Part shown: in pieces, positions 53,275 through 63,400 of the stretch
How positions within the stretch are numbered: position 1 is the first letter of the stretch
Layout: every line of letters starts with the position of its first letter
Source of the DNA: Marixanthomonas spongiae
GTDB taxonomy: Bacteria > Bacteroidota > Bacteroidia > Flavobacteriales > Flavobacteriaceae
Direction: 5' to 3'
NCBI RefSeq assembly: GCF_003095375.1
Contig: NZ_QEHR01000009.1
Location: 1-64,000, forward strand
Length of the DNA stretch: 64,000 nucleotides
The notes under the pieces: generated by a model
What the model was told of the DNA's origin: nothing
Seen by the model: the letters and a program-made list of their open reading frames with translations, nothing else
Database searches by the model: none
Made by a program: the position numbers and the translations under genes

Positions 53275-54683
53275 TGAGAAACATATTGTTTTGCTTCATT
53301 GTGCTTTGTGCCAGTACCGTATTGTCACAAAACAAAGCCGTATTGTTCGGTCTTGAAGAAGTCCCCCAAAACCTATTGTTGAACCCGGGAAGCAAAGTGC
53401 CCCAAAAATTTCATTTCGGTATTCCATTTTTATCGCAAGTGCATGTAAACGGTGGCGCCTCAGGCGTTTCAGCTTACGATATTTTCCAAGAATCCGGTGG
53501 CGACATCAATGCCCGCATACGCGACAAGATTTTTGATATGGATGCCAAGGACTTTTTTACCATCAATCAACAGTTGGCTGTTGTCGATTTTGGCTGGCTC
53601 GCCAAGAATAAAATCTACTTTTCTGGCGGGATGTATCAAGAGCTCGATTTTATAAGTTATTTCCCCAAGGACCTTGCTGTTTTGGCTTGGGAAGGCAATC
53701 AAAGCCGGTTGGGCCAAGAATTCGATTTGGGCGAGGTAAGCACCACGGGAGAACTGTTGACGGTGTTCCACTTTGGAGCTAACAAAAAAATGAACGAGAA
53801 CCTCACTTTTGGCGTAAGGGCAAAAGTATATTCCAGTTTAATCCAGTTTCAAAGCATCGATAATACCGGTACCTTTACCACGCGCGAATCTACAAATGGC
53901 ATCAATATTTATGAGCATGAATTGCGAAATATTAATATGTCCGTGCAAACATCGGGCTATGCCTCGTTGCGCGATGCCGATGGCAGTGCCGAGGTGATCA
54001 GTGAAATACTGGGCCGTTCTTTTTTTGGCGGTAATGTTGGGTTAGGGTTCGATTTTGGTGCTACTTATGACATTGGCCGGTTTTGGACCGTAAGTGGCAG
54101 TGTGCTGGATTTAGGCATGGTTTTTCATACCAACGGCGTGGAAAACTATGAGTCTAAAGGCAACCACACGGTAAACGGGATCGAGTTGATCTTTCCGCCC
54201 TTGGACGATAACGAACCGGCAATACCTTATTTTTCCAATGTAGTGGATGAGTTTGAAAACCAAGTGGGCGTAGATACCTTGCAAAATAGCTACACGCAAT
54301 TGCGCCCGGTAAAACTGAATGCGGCTGTAGAATACCGTTTTGGCAGGGGTAGGGGCGATGCGTGCGACTGTTACAATATGAGTGGGGCCGTAGCGACCAA
54401 TCAATCGGTGGGCTTGCAACTGTTCAGCGTTTTTAGACCTAAAGGACCGCAATTGGCCGGTACTTTATTTTATTACCGTAGGCTGTGGGATTTCCTTTCG
54501 GCGAAAGCCACTTATACAGTAGATCCTTATTCATTTTCAAATGTAGGCTTGGGCGTGGTGGCAAATCTCGGTAAATTCAATGCGTACCTGGCAGCCGACA
54601 ATCTGCTTCGGTATGGAAACTTAGCTAAAGCAAAAAGCGTATCTTTACAATTGGGCTTTAATATAAAAATAGACCAAGAATGA
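53274..54683 (+). CDS. DUF5723-like outer-membrane protein
   Basis: The 469-aa protein has a signal peptide (FCFIVLCASTVLSQN) and an N-terminal PQNLLLNPGSKVPQKFHFGIPF block. Alternating strands are typical of an outer-membrane barrel, ending LGFNIKIDQE. The start overlaps the lipoprotein stop and its stop overlaps the next start (ATGA), so the three genes are one transcription-translation unit. Confidence 0.75.
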   Translation: MRNILFCFIVLCASTVLSQNKAVLFGLEEVPQNLLLNPGSKVPQKFHFGIPFLSQVHVNGGASGVSAYDIFQESGGDINARIRDKIFDMDAKDFFTINQQLAVVDFGWLAKNKIYFSGGMYQELDFISYFPKDLAVLAWEGNQSRLGQEFDLGEVSTTGELLTVFHFGANKKMNENLTFGVRAKVYSSLIQFQSIDNTGTFTTRESTNGINIYEHELRNINMSVQTSGYASLRDADGSAEVISEILGRSFFGGNVGLGFDFGATYDIGRFWTVSGSVLDLGMVFHTNGVENYESKGNHTVNGIELIFPPLDDNEPAIPYFSNVVDEFENQVGVDTLQNSYTQLRPVKLNAAVEYRFGRGRGDACDCYNMSGAVATNQSVGLQLFSVFRPKGPQLAGTLFYYRRLWDFLSAKATYTVDPYSFSNVGLGVVANLGKFNAYLAADNLLRYGNLAKAKSVSLQLGFNIKIDQE

Positions 54684-55471
54684 TAAAAAACAGTATCCTG
54701 TTCCTATTCCTTTTGGCAGGCATAGGTTCTTTTGCGCAAAAAACATTGAGCGATTACAGTTATGTGGTCGTTCCCGAACAATTTGAGTTTCTGGAAGGAA
54801 AAGATAAATACAAAACCAGTTCGCTTACCGAATTTTTGTTCAACAAATACGGGTTTCATGCGTATTTGGCTTCCGAAGCCCCCAACGCCAAACGGTGCGA
54901 CGGACTCTATGCCGATATAAAAGAAAACAACTCTTTTTTCAGAACTAAATTAACCGTTGAATTAAAGGACTGCAGGGATAAAATAGTATATACCGGCGAA
55001 GAGGGGGTGAGTAAGTTTAAAGAATACAGAAAAGCCTATCAAGATGCCCTTCGGAAAGCTTTCAATAGCATTGAACGGTTGGGCGTCCAACAAAAAGATG
55101 TCGTTTTAACTGAAGCTGAAACTGAAACCGAAATCGAAACTGAAGCTGAAGTAAAACCGGCAACAACACCCAAAAATCAATCGACGGCCAAAAGTGCCAA
55201 TATCGAAAATTTGCCCGATGCGAAATTTTTAAACTACAAAAAAGAAGACACCTCTTATTTACTTCGGAAAACCGACAATGGGTATTTTTTATATGAAGAG
55301 TCTGCCGATGCTAAAAATGGACTGATATTGGCGGGAACGGTTACCGTAACAACTTCCGAAGTACAATTTACAGATGATCAGGGCAAAACCTACGATGTTT
55401 ATTTTGATGAAAACCAAAACTTTTCGGTGTTTAAAGGGGAAACGGTAATGGTTTACCGCTTGGTACGTTAA
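54680..55471 (+). CDS. secreted hypothetical protein with E/T repeat linker
   Basis: The 263-aa protein has a signal peptide (ILFLFLLAGIGSFAQ), a first domain of about 120 residues (YVVVPEQFEFLEGKDKYK …), and the low-complexity linker TEAETETEIETEAEVK (about 143-158). A C-terminal β-domain follows. No family recognised. It is translationally coupled to the DUF5723-like gene. Its 3' end overlaps convergent rarA by 4 bases. Confidence 0.7.
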   Translation: MIKNSILFLFLLAGIGSFAQKTLSDYSYVVVPEQFEFLEGKDKYKTSSLTEFLFNKYGFHAYLASEAPNAKRCDGLYADIKENNSFFRTKLTVELKDCRDKIVYTGEEGVSKFKEYRKAYQDALRKAFNSIERLGVQQKDVVLTEAETETEIETEAEVKPATTPKNQSTAKSANIENLPDAKFLNYKKEDTSYLLRKTDNGYFLYEESADAKNGLILAGTVTVTTSEVQFTDDQGKTYDVYFDENQNFSVFKGETVMVYRLVR

Positions 55472-56745
55472 AAGCCATATTTGTTATTCCAAAGTGATTT
55501 TAAATAGGCTTTTAATTTGTTTTCCCTGCTGTTGTTTCCGGGTTTGTACAAGGATGTTCCTTTAATCTCTTCCGGTAAAAATTCGTGGGGTGTAAAGTTG
55601 CCTTCGTAATTATGGGCGTATTCATAGTCTTTTCCGTAGCCCAGTTCTTTCATCAATTTGGTGGGGGCATTCCTGATGGATAATGGTACCGATAAATCTC
55701 CCGTTTGCTTTACCAGTTGCTGTGCTTTGTTGATGGCATCGTAAGCGGCGTTGCTTTTTGCTGAAGTGGCTAAATAAATCGTACATTGGCTTAAAATAAT
55801 GCGAGCCTCGGGATAGCCAATGGTGTTAACGGCCTGAAAGGTATTGTTGGCCATTACGAGTGCCGTGGGGTTGGCCAGCCCAATATCTTCCGAAGCCAAA
55901 ATAACCAACCGTCTTGCTATGAATTTTACGTCCTCACCCCCTTCGATCATCCGTGCCAACCAGTAAACAGCCGCATTGGGATCGCTACCGCGAATGCTTT
56001 TAATAAATGCCGAAATGATATCGTAATGCTGTTCCCCGGCTTTATCGTACAAGACGGTGTTTTTCTGTACTTTTTTCTGAACCATTTCATTAGTTAACAC
56101 AATAGCATCACTGTTTTCAGATATGACCACCAGTTCCAGTATATTCAACAATTTTCGGCCATCGCCACCTGATAACCGGAGTAAGGCTTCTGTTTCTTTT
56201 AGCTCAATTTTTTTCTGTTGTAGCAGCTCATCCTTTTCAATGGCGCGTTGTAAAAGGGCTTCTAAGTCTTCTTTGGTAAAAGGTTTCAATACATAAACTT
56301 GGCAGCGTGACAATAGGGCAGGGATCACTTCAAAACTCGGGTTTTCGGTCGTGGCGCCAATAAGGGTCACCCAGCCTTTTTCAACGGCTCCAAGTAGCGA
56401 ATCTTGTTGCGACTTACTGAACCGGTGGATTTCGTCAATGAAAAGGATGGGGTTCTTGGTCGAAAACAGATCATCGCTCTTTTTCGCTTTGTTGATTACC
56501 TCTCTCACGGCAGCCACCCCGCTGTCCACCGCACTGAGCGTGTAGAAGGGGCGGTTGCTTTGGTTGGCAATAATGGATGCAAGTGTGGTTTTTCCAATTC
56601 CCGGTGGTCCCCACAAGATCATAGACGATAAAACTCCAGAGGAAAGTTGGGTAGTCAAAGCTCCATTGGGGCCTACCAAATGTTGCTGGCTTATGTAATC
56701 TTCGAGGGATTTTGGGCGTATGCGTTCGGCTAAAGGTGTGCTCAT
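55468..56745 (-). CDS. rarA: Replication-associated recombination protein A (RarA/MgsA)
   Basis: The 425-aa AAA+ ATPase of the clamp-loader-like family acts at stalled replication forks. Walker A is GPPGIGKTT (residues 46-54), Walker B LFIDEIHRFSK, with sensor 1 LIGATTENPSFE. The C-terminal MgsA domain includes SIRGSDPNAAVYWLARMIEGGEDVKF. The ATG follows a TAATTTTG element after exactly 5 bases. Confidence 0.95.
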   Translation of the reverse strand: MSTPLAERIRPKSLEDYISQQHLVGPNGALTTQLSSGVLSSMILWGPPGIGKTTLASIIANQSNRPFYTLSAVDSGVAAVREVINKAKKSDDLFSTKNPILFIDEIHRFSKSQQDSLLGAVEKGWVTLIGATTENPSFEVIPALLSRCQVYVLKPFTKEDLEALLQRAIEKDELLQQKKIELKETEALLRLSGGDGRKLLNILELVVISENSDAIVLTNEMVQKKVQKNTVLYDKAGEQHYDIISAFIKSIRGSDPNAAVYWLARMIEGGEDVKFIARRLVILASEDIGLANPTALVMANNTFQAVNTIGYPEARIILSQCTIYLATSAKSNAAYDAINKAQQLVKQTGDLSVPLSIRNAPTKLMKELGYGKDYEYAHNYEGNFTPHEFLPEEIKGTSLYKPGNNSRENKLKAYLKSLWNNKYGF

Positions 56746-56750
56746 AGGTA

Positions 56751-56758
56751 CAAAATTA
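56751..56758 (-). promoter_or_regulatory. -7 element abutting rarA
   Basis: TAATTTTG on the minus strand ends 5 bases before the rarA ATG, the same spacing as at purK and the UbiA-like gene. Confidence 0.5.
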
Positions 56759-56834
56759 CGATTTTAACTATCGTGCTCCACTGACAAATTATCATTAATT
56801 TAGCCTTGGGATTGTTTTTTGTTAAGTAACCTAT

Positions 56835-57638
56835 ATGTTCAAAAAAGAACCGTTATCGTTTTACCCGGGTGTTATTTACGGCCCTTTGCTGTTTGTACTC
56901 AGCATCTGGATTGTGTATTGGGCCGAAATACGTTTTGGATGGCGCTTTAATACCTACGGAATCTACCCACAACGGGCGGAAGGTTTACGTGGCATTATCT
57001 TTGGCCCTTTTATACACGGCGGATTGCAGCACTTGTTCAATAACTCCATACCGCTTTTTGTGTTGAGCGCCGCACTCTTTTATTTTTACCGAAACGTAAA
57101 ATGGAAAGTGCTGTTGGGCGGTATGTTGTTGACTGGGTTACTCACTTGGGCCATAGGACGGCCATCCTACCATATTGGCGCAAGCGGAATGGTGTATTTA
57201 TTGGCTTCGTTTTTATTTTTCAGAGGGGTGTTTTCAAAACAATACCAGTTGGTTGCCCTGTCATTGGCGGTGGTTTTCCTCTATGGCAGCTTATTGTGGT
57301 ATGTTTTTCCAATAGACACCAAGATTTCTTGGGAAGGTCATTTATCCGGGTTTTTGGTGGGATTGGTGTTTGCTTTTTTCTTTAAGGAGGACCCCATCCC
57401 GACCAAGAAATACGAATGGCAACGGGATGATTATAATCCTGAGGAAGATGAATTTTTACAACATTTTGATGAAGACGGAAACTTTATAGAAAACCGTGTT
57501 GAAACTGAAACCGAAATTGAAACTGAATTTGGGGCTGAATCGGAACTGGATCCTGAAACCGAGGCCGAAATTGAAAAAAAACTAACTAAGATAAATTATT
57601 ACTTCAGGAAAAATCCAAAAAACGATGCCAATAATTAA
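56835..57638 (+). CDS. Rhomboid family intramembrane serine protease
   Basis: The 267-aa membrane protease has about six helices, the serine in GASGMVYLLA (Ser117), and the His of GHLSGFLVG (His169). The C-terminal cytoplasmic tail carries an acidic VETETEIETEFGAESELD repeat (about 221-245), not part of the rhomboid fold. A very similar E/T repeat occurs in the secreted protein at 54680. The substrate is unknown. Confidence 0.88.
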   Translation: MFKKEPLSFYPGVIYGPLLFVLSIWIVYWAEIRFGWRFNTYGIYPQRAEGLRGIIFGPFIHGGLQHLFNNSIPLFVLSAALFYFYRNVKWKVLLGGMLLTGLLTWAIGRPSYHIGASGMVYLLASFLFFRGVFSKQYQLVALSLAVVFLYGSLLWYVFPIDTKISWEGHLSGFLVGLVFAFFFKEDPIPTKKYEWQRDDYNPEEDEFLQHFDEDGNFIENRVETETEIETEFGAESELDPETEAEIEKKLTKINYYFRKNPKNDANN

Positions 57639-57653
57639 AGTTTGTTTTTACTT

Positions 57654-58397
57654 TTAATGCTTTTTGTTTCGTTGCCGCACTAATTCATACAAAAACGCCC
57701 CGCAAGCCACGCTGACGTTTAGGGAGTTTATTTCGCCCAGTAAGGGCAATGCCGCTTGTTCGTCCACTAATTTCAATACCGAATGGGAAATCCCTTTGCC
57801 TTCAGAGCCCATAATCAACGCCATTGGTTCAGTAAAGGAAACGGAATACAGGTCTTTCTCCGTTTTTTCGGTTGCCGCGACTGTTTTAATGCCTGAGCCT
57901 TGCAGGTAATATATGGCATCTTTTATATGATCTACTTTGCAAATTGGCATCTTGAAAATAGCCCCGGCTGAGGTCTTTACCGTATCACCAGTAATGGGAG
58001 CGCCCCCTTTTTTCTGAATGATGATGCCATCGACCCCGGTACATTCGGCCGTACGGATAATGGCGCCAAAGTTGCGCACATCGCTTATTTGATCCAGCAC
58101 CAAAAATAAGGGTGTCTTTTTAGACGCTATCGCGCTCTCGATAAGCTCTTCTAAGCCAACGAAGGAAATAGGGGAGGTAACGGCCACGACACCTTGGTGG
58201 TTTCCGTTGGTCAGTCGATTCAGTTTCTCTACCGGAACGTGGTTAACGGTCACGTGTTTGTTTTGCAGTTTCTTTTCAATGGACGCCAGCTTATCGTTAC
58301 CGGAGTCTTTTATTAAATAAACTTTATCAATTTCAGTATCGGACTTTATGGCTTCCAGAACAGGATAGATGCCAAAGATGTTGTCTTTTTTGCTCAT
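57654..58397 (-). CDS. rlmB: 23S rRNA (guanosine-2'-O)-methyltransferase RlmB-like (SpoU family)
   Basis: The 247-aa TrmH/SpoU enzyme has an N-terminal RNA-binding domain. The SPOUT knot motifs are DQISDVRNFGAIIRTAECTGV (motif 1), LIMGSEGKGIS (motif 2) and LNVSVACGAFLYELVR (motif 3). It probably 2'-O-methylates a guanosine of 23S rRNA. It is convergent with the rhomboid gene. Confidence 0.92.
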   Translation of the reverse strand: MSKKDNIFGIYPVLEAIKSDTEIDKVYLIKDSGNDKLASIEKKLQNKHVTVNHVPVEKLNRLTNGNHQGVVAVTSPISFVGLEELIESAIASKKTPLFLVLDQISDVRNFGAIIRTAECTGVDGIIIQKKGGAPITGDTVKTSAGAIFKMPICKVDHIKDAIYYLQGSGIKTVAATEKTEKDLYSVSFTEPMALIMGSEGKGISHSVLKLVDEQAALPLLGEINSLNVSVACGAFLYELVRQRNKKH

Positions 58398-58974
58398 GGT
58401 GTAAAAGTAAAAAAGAGGTTGTCTAAAAACAATTTACACGACTTTTATTTTTGGTCTTTTTTGACTTTAACCCAAGGTTGTTTTGGTTATTTGGAGTTTA
58501 ATATGAGAATCAGAGGTAGCAAAAATAGTTTATAGGCTTCTAAGTTCACTTTTTCAAGCTCTCTCAGCAAAATGACTTGATGTTCGTATGGTGTTTTATG
58601 TTGTTAAAAACTGGTTTTGCATTCCAATATTATTGGTTTATATGAGCGATATCTTTTGGGTTGAATAGTTTTTTATCTTTTTCCTTAACCCTTGTTCAAA
58701 GGATTTAGATTGCCCAAACAAGTATAAAACCAAAAACTTATTAAGTCCATAGAGCGTTAACTCGATGTGCCCCGAGCTTGATAATGTTCTTTATAGAACG
58801 TACAGCTATCATTTCTATTATTATATTGACGTTACGATCCCGATAAATTTTGGGAAGAAGATACTCACAGCTTAAAGGAAGAAGGCCGAACTGGATCTGT
58901 TTTATGAATTTTGGGCATATATACAGAACTTATTTTATATTATGAAGATATAGAATATACGCAGAATAACCATG
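58398..58974. other. long noncoding or decayed region
   Basis: Nearly 580 bases with no credible gene. It begins with GAGGTTGTCTAAAAAC, resembling the arms of the 33.7-kb element. A short open stretch around 58836-58911 (DPDKFWEEDTHSLKEEGRTG) has no start and is not recognised; it could be a fragment of a lost gene. The rest looks degenerate. Confidence 0.5.
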
Positions 58975-59010
58975 AAAAGAGGCTGCCTTTATGGACAGCC
59001 TCTTTTTTCT
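58975..59010. terminator. bidirectional terminator downstream of SusD
   Basis: The stem GAGGCTGCC / GGACAGCCTC, with a bulge, is followed by TTTTTT on the plus strand and by TTTT on the minus strand. It lies 30 bases after the susD stop, so it probably ends the SusC-SusD transcript. Confidence 0.7.
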
Positions 59011-59039
59011 TTGTTTATAAATTACCTTAACTTAAAAAA

Positions 59040-60437
59040 TTAATTGTAACCGGCATTCTGTTTAGACAGTGGGTTGTTGTCAATTTCTTGTCTTGGCATA
59101 GGAAATGCATAATTTGTACTTCCATATTCTGGACCACCGTGTGTTTGATTAGCCGGATCGATTACAGGAATGTCTCTTCCTGTTCTAGCCAAATCATCAA
59201 AACGGAAACCTTCAAAAGCAAGTTCTTTTCTTCTTTCCTTTAAGATATTTGTCATATTAGAAACTGAGTACGTAGTACCGTTTCTGTTTTCAGGTATACT
59301 GTTTAAGTATTGTAAAGACAAATCTGGGTTTGTTTCTAAAAGTGCTTCAGCATAATTTAAGACCACCTCTGCATATCTTATTACTTTAATATTGTCATCA
59401 AATGAGCCTAAGGTAGGATATTTCCCCATGTTTCTTAATCTACCATTACGATCTTCCGATATCATTTCAGGAGAATTTCTAACATCGTTAGGACCAAATT
59501 CGGCGTCAGTAGGGAAATTATCTAAAACCTCAATATCCCCATAAGACGCACCTCTATATATATTGGCTATTCCATTGATTGAATTACTTGTTGATGGGGT
59601 TTGCTCTAATTCAAAAATAGATGCGGGCGGTACGGTTTTTTGAGCCCAATAGTCTACATAGTTGTCAGCAGTGGTTAAATTGAAATTACCAATGATTGCT
59701 TCACAGGCTGTTCGTGCAATATCGTATTCTTGAAAATAAGTTGCAACGCGAGCTTTAATTGCTTGAGCGGCAAAGGTGGTAATAGTAATTTTATTCGGAT
59801 CATTTTGACCAGGAGTCAATAATGATAATGCTTTATCGAGGTCTGCGTAAATTTTATTCTTTGTTTCTGAGACTGTACTTCTTGCGACATATAGGTCCTC
59901 ATCTTTAAAACCAGTTACATATGAAACACCTAAAGCATTATTGCCTCCTTGTCCAGAAACAAATTGTTGTCCATATACCCGTAATAAATCAAAATGTACA
60001 AGTGCTCTTATGGCATAAGCTTCACCTTTAATTTGGTTTATTACTTCAGGATCTCCTTCAATGCCTTCAGCAGCAATCAATAGGTTAACATTGGCTAATG
60101 AACCATAAGCATATTGCATGATTTCAGCAACGGTGCCTGATTGTGGCAAGAGATTCATCTGGGCAACATCTAAAAAACGACCAGAATTTGCATTGGCGAA
60201 AACATTATCAGCTCTAGCTTCTCCAGCGATAATAATATTCCTGCCCCAATACCGGTAATCTACCATTAGCGCATAGGTTCCATCCATATACTGTCTTGCC
60301 TGTTCAACTGTTTCCAGATCTTCAACAGGAATGTCATCAGCAAGTATTGGTTCTAAATTTTCTTTAGAACACGATGCAACTATTAAAGATGTAAAAAACA
60401 ATAATAGTGCTTTTTGTATTAATATATTCTTTTTCAT
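59040..60437 (-). CDS. SusD-like nutrient-binding lipoprotein
   Basis: The 465-aa lipoprotein has lipobox ending at Cys23 (IVASC) and the SusD/RagB helical fold. Motifs include AYAIRALVHFDLLRVYGQ, RYAEVVLNYAEALLE, and C-terminal LKERRKELAFEGFRFDDL. It caps the SusC pore, whose gene precedes it by 4 bases. The substrate is unknown since no glycosidase or peptidase lies next to the pair in this window. Confidence 0.93.
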   Translation of the reverse strand: MKKNILIQKALLLFFTSLIVASCSKENLEPILADDIPVEDLETVEQARQYMDGTYALMVDYRYWGRNIIIAGEARADNVFANANSGRFLDVAQMNLLPQSGTVAEIMQYAYGSLANVNLLIAAEGIEGDPEVINQIKGEAYAIRALVHFDLLRVYGQQFVSGQGGNNALGVSYVTGFKDEDLYVARSTVSETKNKIYADLDKALSLLTPGQNDPNKITITTFAAQAIKARVATYFQEYDIARTACEAIIGNFNLTTADNYVDYWAQKTVPPASIFELEQTPSTSNSINGIANIYRGASYGDIEVLDNFPTDAEFGPNDVRNSPEMISEDRNGRLRNMGKYPTLGSFDDNIKVIRYAEVVLNYAEALLETNPDLSLQYLNSIPENRNGTTYSVSNMTNILKERRKELAFEGFRFDDLARTGRDIPVIDPANQTHGGPEYGSTNYAFPMPRQEIDNNPLSKQNAGYN

Positions 60438-60441
60438 TTTT

Positions 60442-63400
60442 TTAAAATTTTAAATTAACGTTTAGTGCTATCGCCTTTGTTGGAGGTGTAGATAAATTGG
60501 TAAAACCACTGGTGTCAATCTCTGGGTCCCACTTTAATCTATCGTCTTTTATCCAGGTAACTAAATTCGTTCCTCTAACAGATACGGTTAATCCATCAAT
60601 ACCAATAGAGTCAGTTAATTCAGGATTAAAACTATATCCCACTGCTACACTTCGTAACCTTATATAATCACCATCATATAAAAACCTGGTGGAAGAGCTC
60701 GCCGCATTAGAAATAAGAGGGTCGTTGAAGTCCATTCTGGGGTGAGTTGCGTTATCGCCAGGTTGTCTCCATATGCCATCGTATAAAACTGTAGTAGCGT
60801 TAAATGAGTTTAACCTTGTCCCATTTGAGGTCTGGGTATAACCGGCCCAGTCTTCAAACACTTTATTGCCGCCTGCAAAGTAAAAACTAGCTTCTGCAAA
60901 AAAGTTATGTAGATCAACTCTTGTGCCAAATCCACCACTGTAAGTGGGTAGTGCATTATAATCTGTGTAAACACGTTCAGCGTCACTATATGTATTGGTT
61001 GTTTCTGTCAGTGTTTCATCGGTGTACCATAGTGGGTCTCCGTTTGCAGGATCAACTCCTGCCCAAACAGGTAAATACCATTCATAAACTTTTTTACCGT
61101 CCTGAACAACTCTGGTTCCAGTAATTATTTCTGCATCTTCAGGAACCCCAAATACTTCATTTTCCAAAGAAGCAAAGTTACCGCGAACATTCCATTTAAA
61201 GTTGTCATTGCTAATCACATCTGCACTAATCTCAAACTCATAGCCTTTGTTGCTCATATTACCTATGTTTTGCAAGGCTCTACCGCCTCCACCATCACCA
61301 ATAAATTGGGAGCTATAAGCAAGAGGTGCATTTAAAAGCATATCACTGGTTTCATTAGAATAATATCCTAAAGTTCCTGAAATTCTATTATTAAATAAAC
61401 CAAAATCTAAAGCAAGGTCTCTTTTCAAGCCTTTTTCCCAACCGGCTGTTGTACCAAAACCAGCAATGAATAAAGCGGGAGAGCCATCATTGTAGGTGTT
61501 TGAGAAATTCGCTAAAGCCTGAAATTGATTCCTGTTTATACCAGAATTACCGGTTGTACCATAGCCTCCTTTAAGGCGCAATGTGTTAATGACAGAAGAA
61601 TTTTTCAAAAATGATTCTTCGTGAATATTCCAAGCAACTCCAATAGAATAAAAGTCATCAAATCTGGTGTCTTTACTAAATCTAGAATCACCTTGATAAG
61701 AAATAGACGCATCCAAAACGTATTTTGAGTCGAAATCATAATTGAATAAGCCTACTAAACGGGTTGAAGTTCTATCGGAAAAAGAAGAAAAAGCACCATA
61801 ATTGTCAGATGTCGCACTTAGATTTTTTAAAATCTTGTTCGGGAAATTTTCTCCGTAACCTTGTAAATAATACGTTTTATATTTAGCATATTCAGTCAAT
61901 CCAGTTACTCTAAAACTATGCTTCTCACCCAAATCAAATGAGTAATCAACTTGATTTTGAGAGGTGTAATTGAAAAGTCTTTGGGCAGATTCAATTGCTG
62001 AACCTCCTATATCTTCACCATCTCCGTGTACTGGGTTTTGGTACCCTTTATAATATGCTAGGGAATAATCTATGTTAAAAACAGTTTTAAGGGTCAAGTT
62101 TCTCAATAAATCATAGCTTAAATCTGTTGCTTGAATGACCCTCGTAACATCATTTCTTCGAATATCATTTCTTGCTGTGTAAACGGTATTGTGCAAACTC
62201 GTAAAGTCTGTAAAGTCTTCACCGATATTAGGTGTGCCGTCAGCGTTATATGGATTGATAAATGGAGACAAGAATAATTTTGACAGGTTCGGATTAGAGA
62301 AGAAAGCACCTTGCTCCAATGAAGCGTTTTGCTTAATATTAGACCCATTAATAGTAATGCCCAGATTTAACTTGTCGTTTAAATCGGTATTGTACTTTAA
62401 GGAACCACTAACACGTTCATAATCTGAACCAATTACAGTAGCTTCTGAGTAGTTATAACCTAAAGAAGCATAAAATGTTGAATTTTCGCCACCTTGAGTT
62501 ACCGAAAAATTAATGTCAGTTAATGCAGCATTATCATTTTCAACCGCATCTTCCCAGTCGATATCAGGTCTTCCGGTTTCTAACCAGTTTATTGCTCCAG
62601 CAAAACGGGAAGGAGAGTCCAAAATATATTGACGGACATCGCCTCTAGTTGCAATTGTGCCATCGCCATTAATACCCGATCCAAAAGACTGCCAAAGAGA
62701 TTCTTCAAGTAATTCCAGTTTTTGACTGCCACTTAAAGGAGTCAAGCCCTTTACAGCATTGTTAACATATCCAGTATTTGTTGTTAAATTGAATTGTGTT
62801 TTCCCACTTTTTCCAGATTTAGTCGTTATTAAGATAACTCCATTAGACCCAGAAGCTCCATAGGGAGCGGTAGAAACTGCATCTTTTAAAACAGTTATGT
62901 TTTCTATATTACTTGGTGCTACCAATGAAAAAACACTCACGCTACTAACATTTGCGCTACCTGAAATGTTACCTGCAGTAACAGGTATCCCGTCAATTAC
63001 AATCAATGGTTCATTGCTAGCTGTAACAGATTGTATTCCGCGTATTCTTATTTCTTGAGAAGAACCAGGAGTACCTGATGTGGCATTGATTTGCAGACCA
63101 GAAACAGTTCCTTGCAACGCTTGGTCAGCACTTACAAATGGCGATTTCTCAATAGCCTCAGAATTCACGGTTACTACATTTCCCGTAATCTCATTTCGGG
63201 TTCTTTTAATACCAAAAGCTGTAATTACAACCTCATCAAGTTCTGATCCAGCTTGCATGGTAACATCAATAGTGTTCGAGGCGCCAACTTTTTTCTGCTG
63301 GGTCTCAAACCCAACATAACTGTAAGTCAACGTCTGTCCAACTTCAGCTTGAATGGAGTAATTCCCATCAAAGTCCGATTGGGTACCTTTGCTCGTCCCC

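Noticed and set aside
58836-58911. Possible gene fragment DPDKFWEEDTHSLKEEG
   Set aside because: Short, no start, stop codon just upstream, and no recognisable family.
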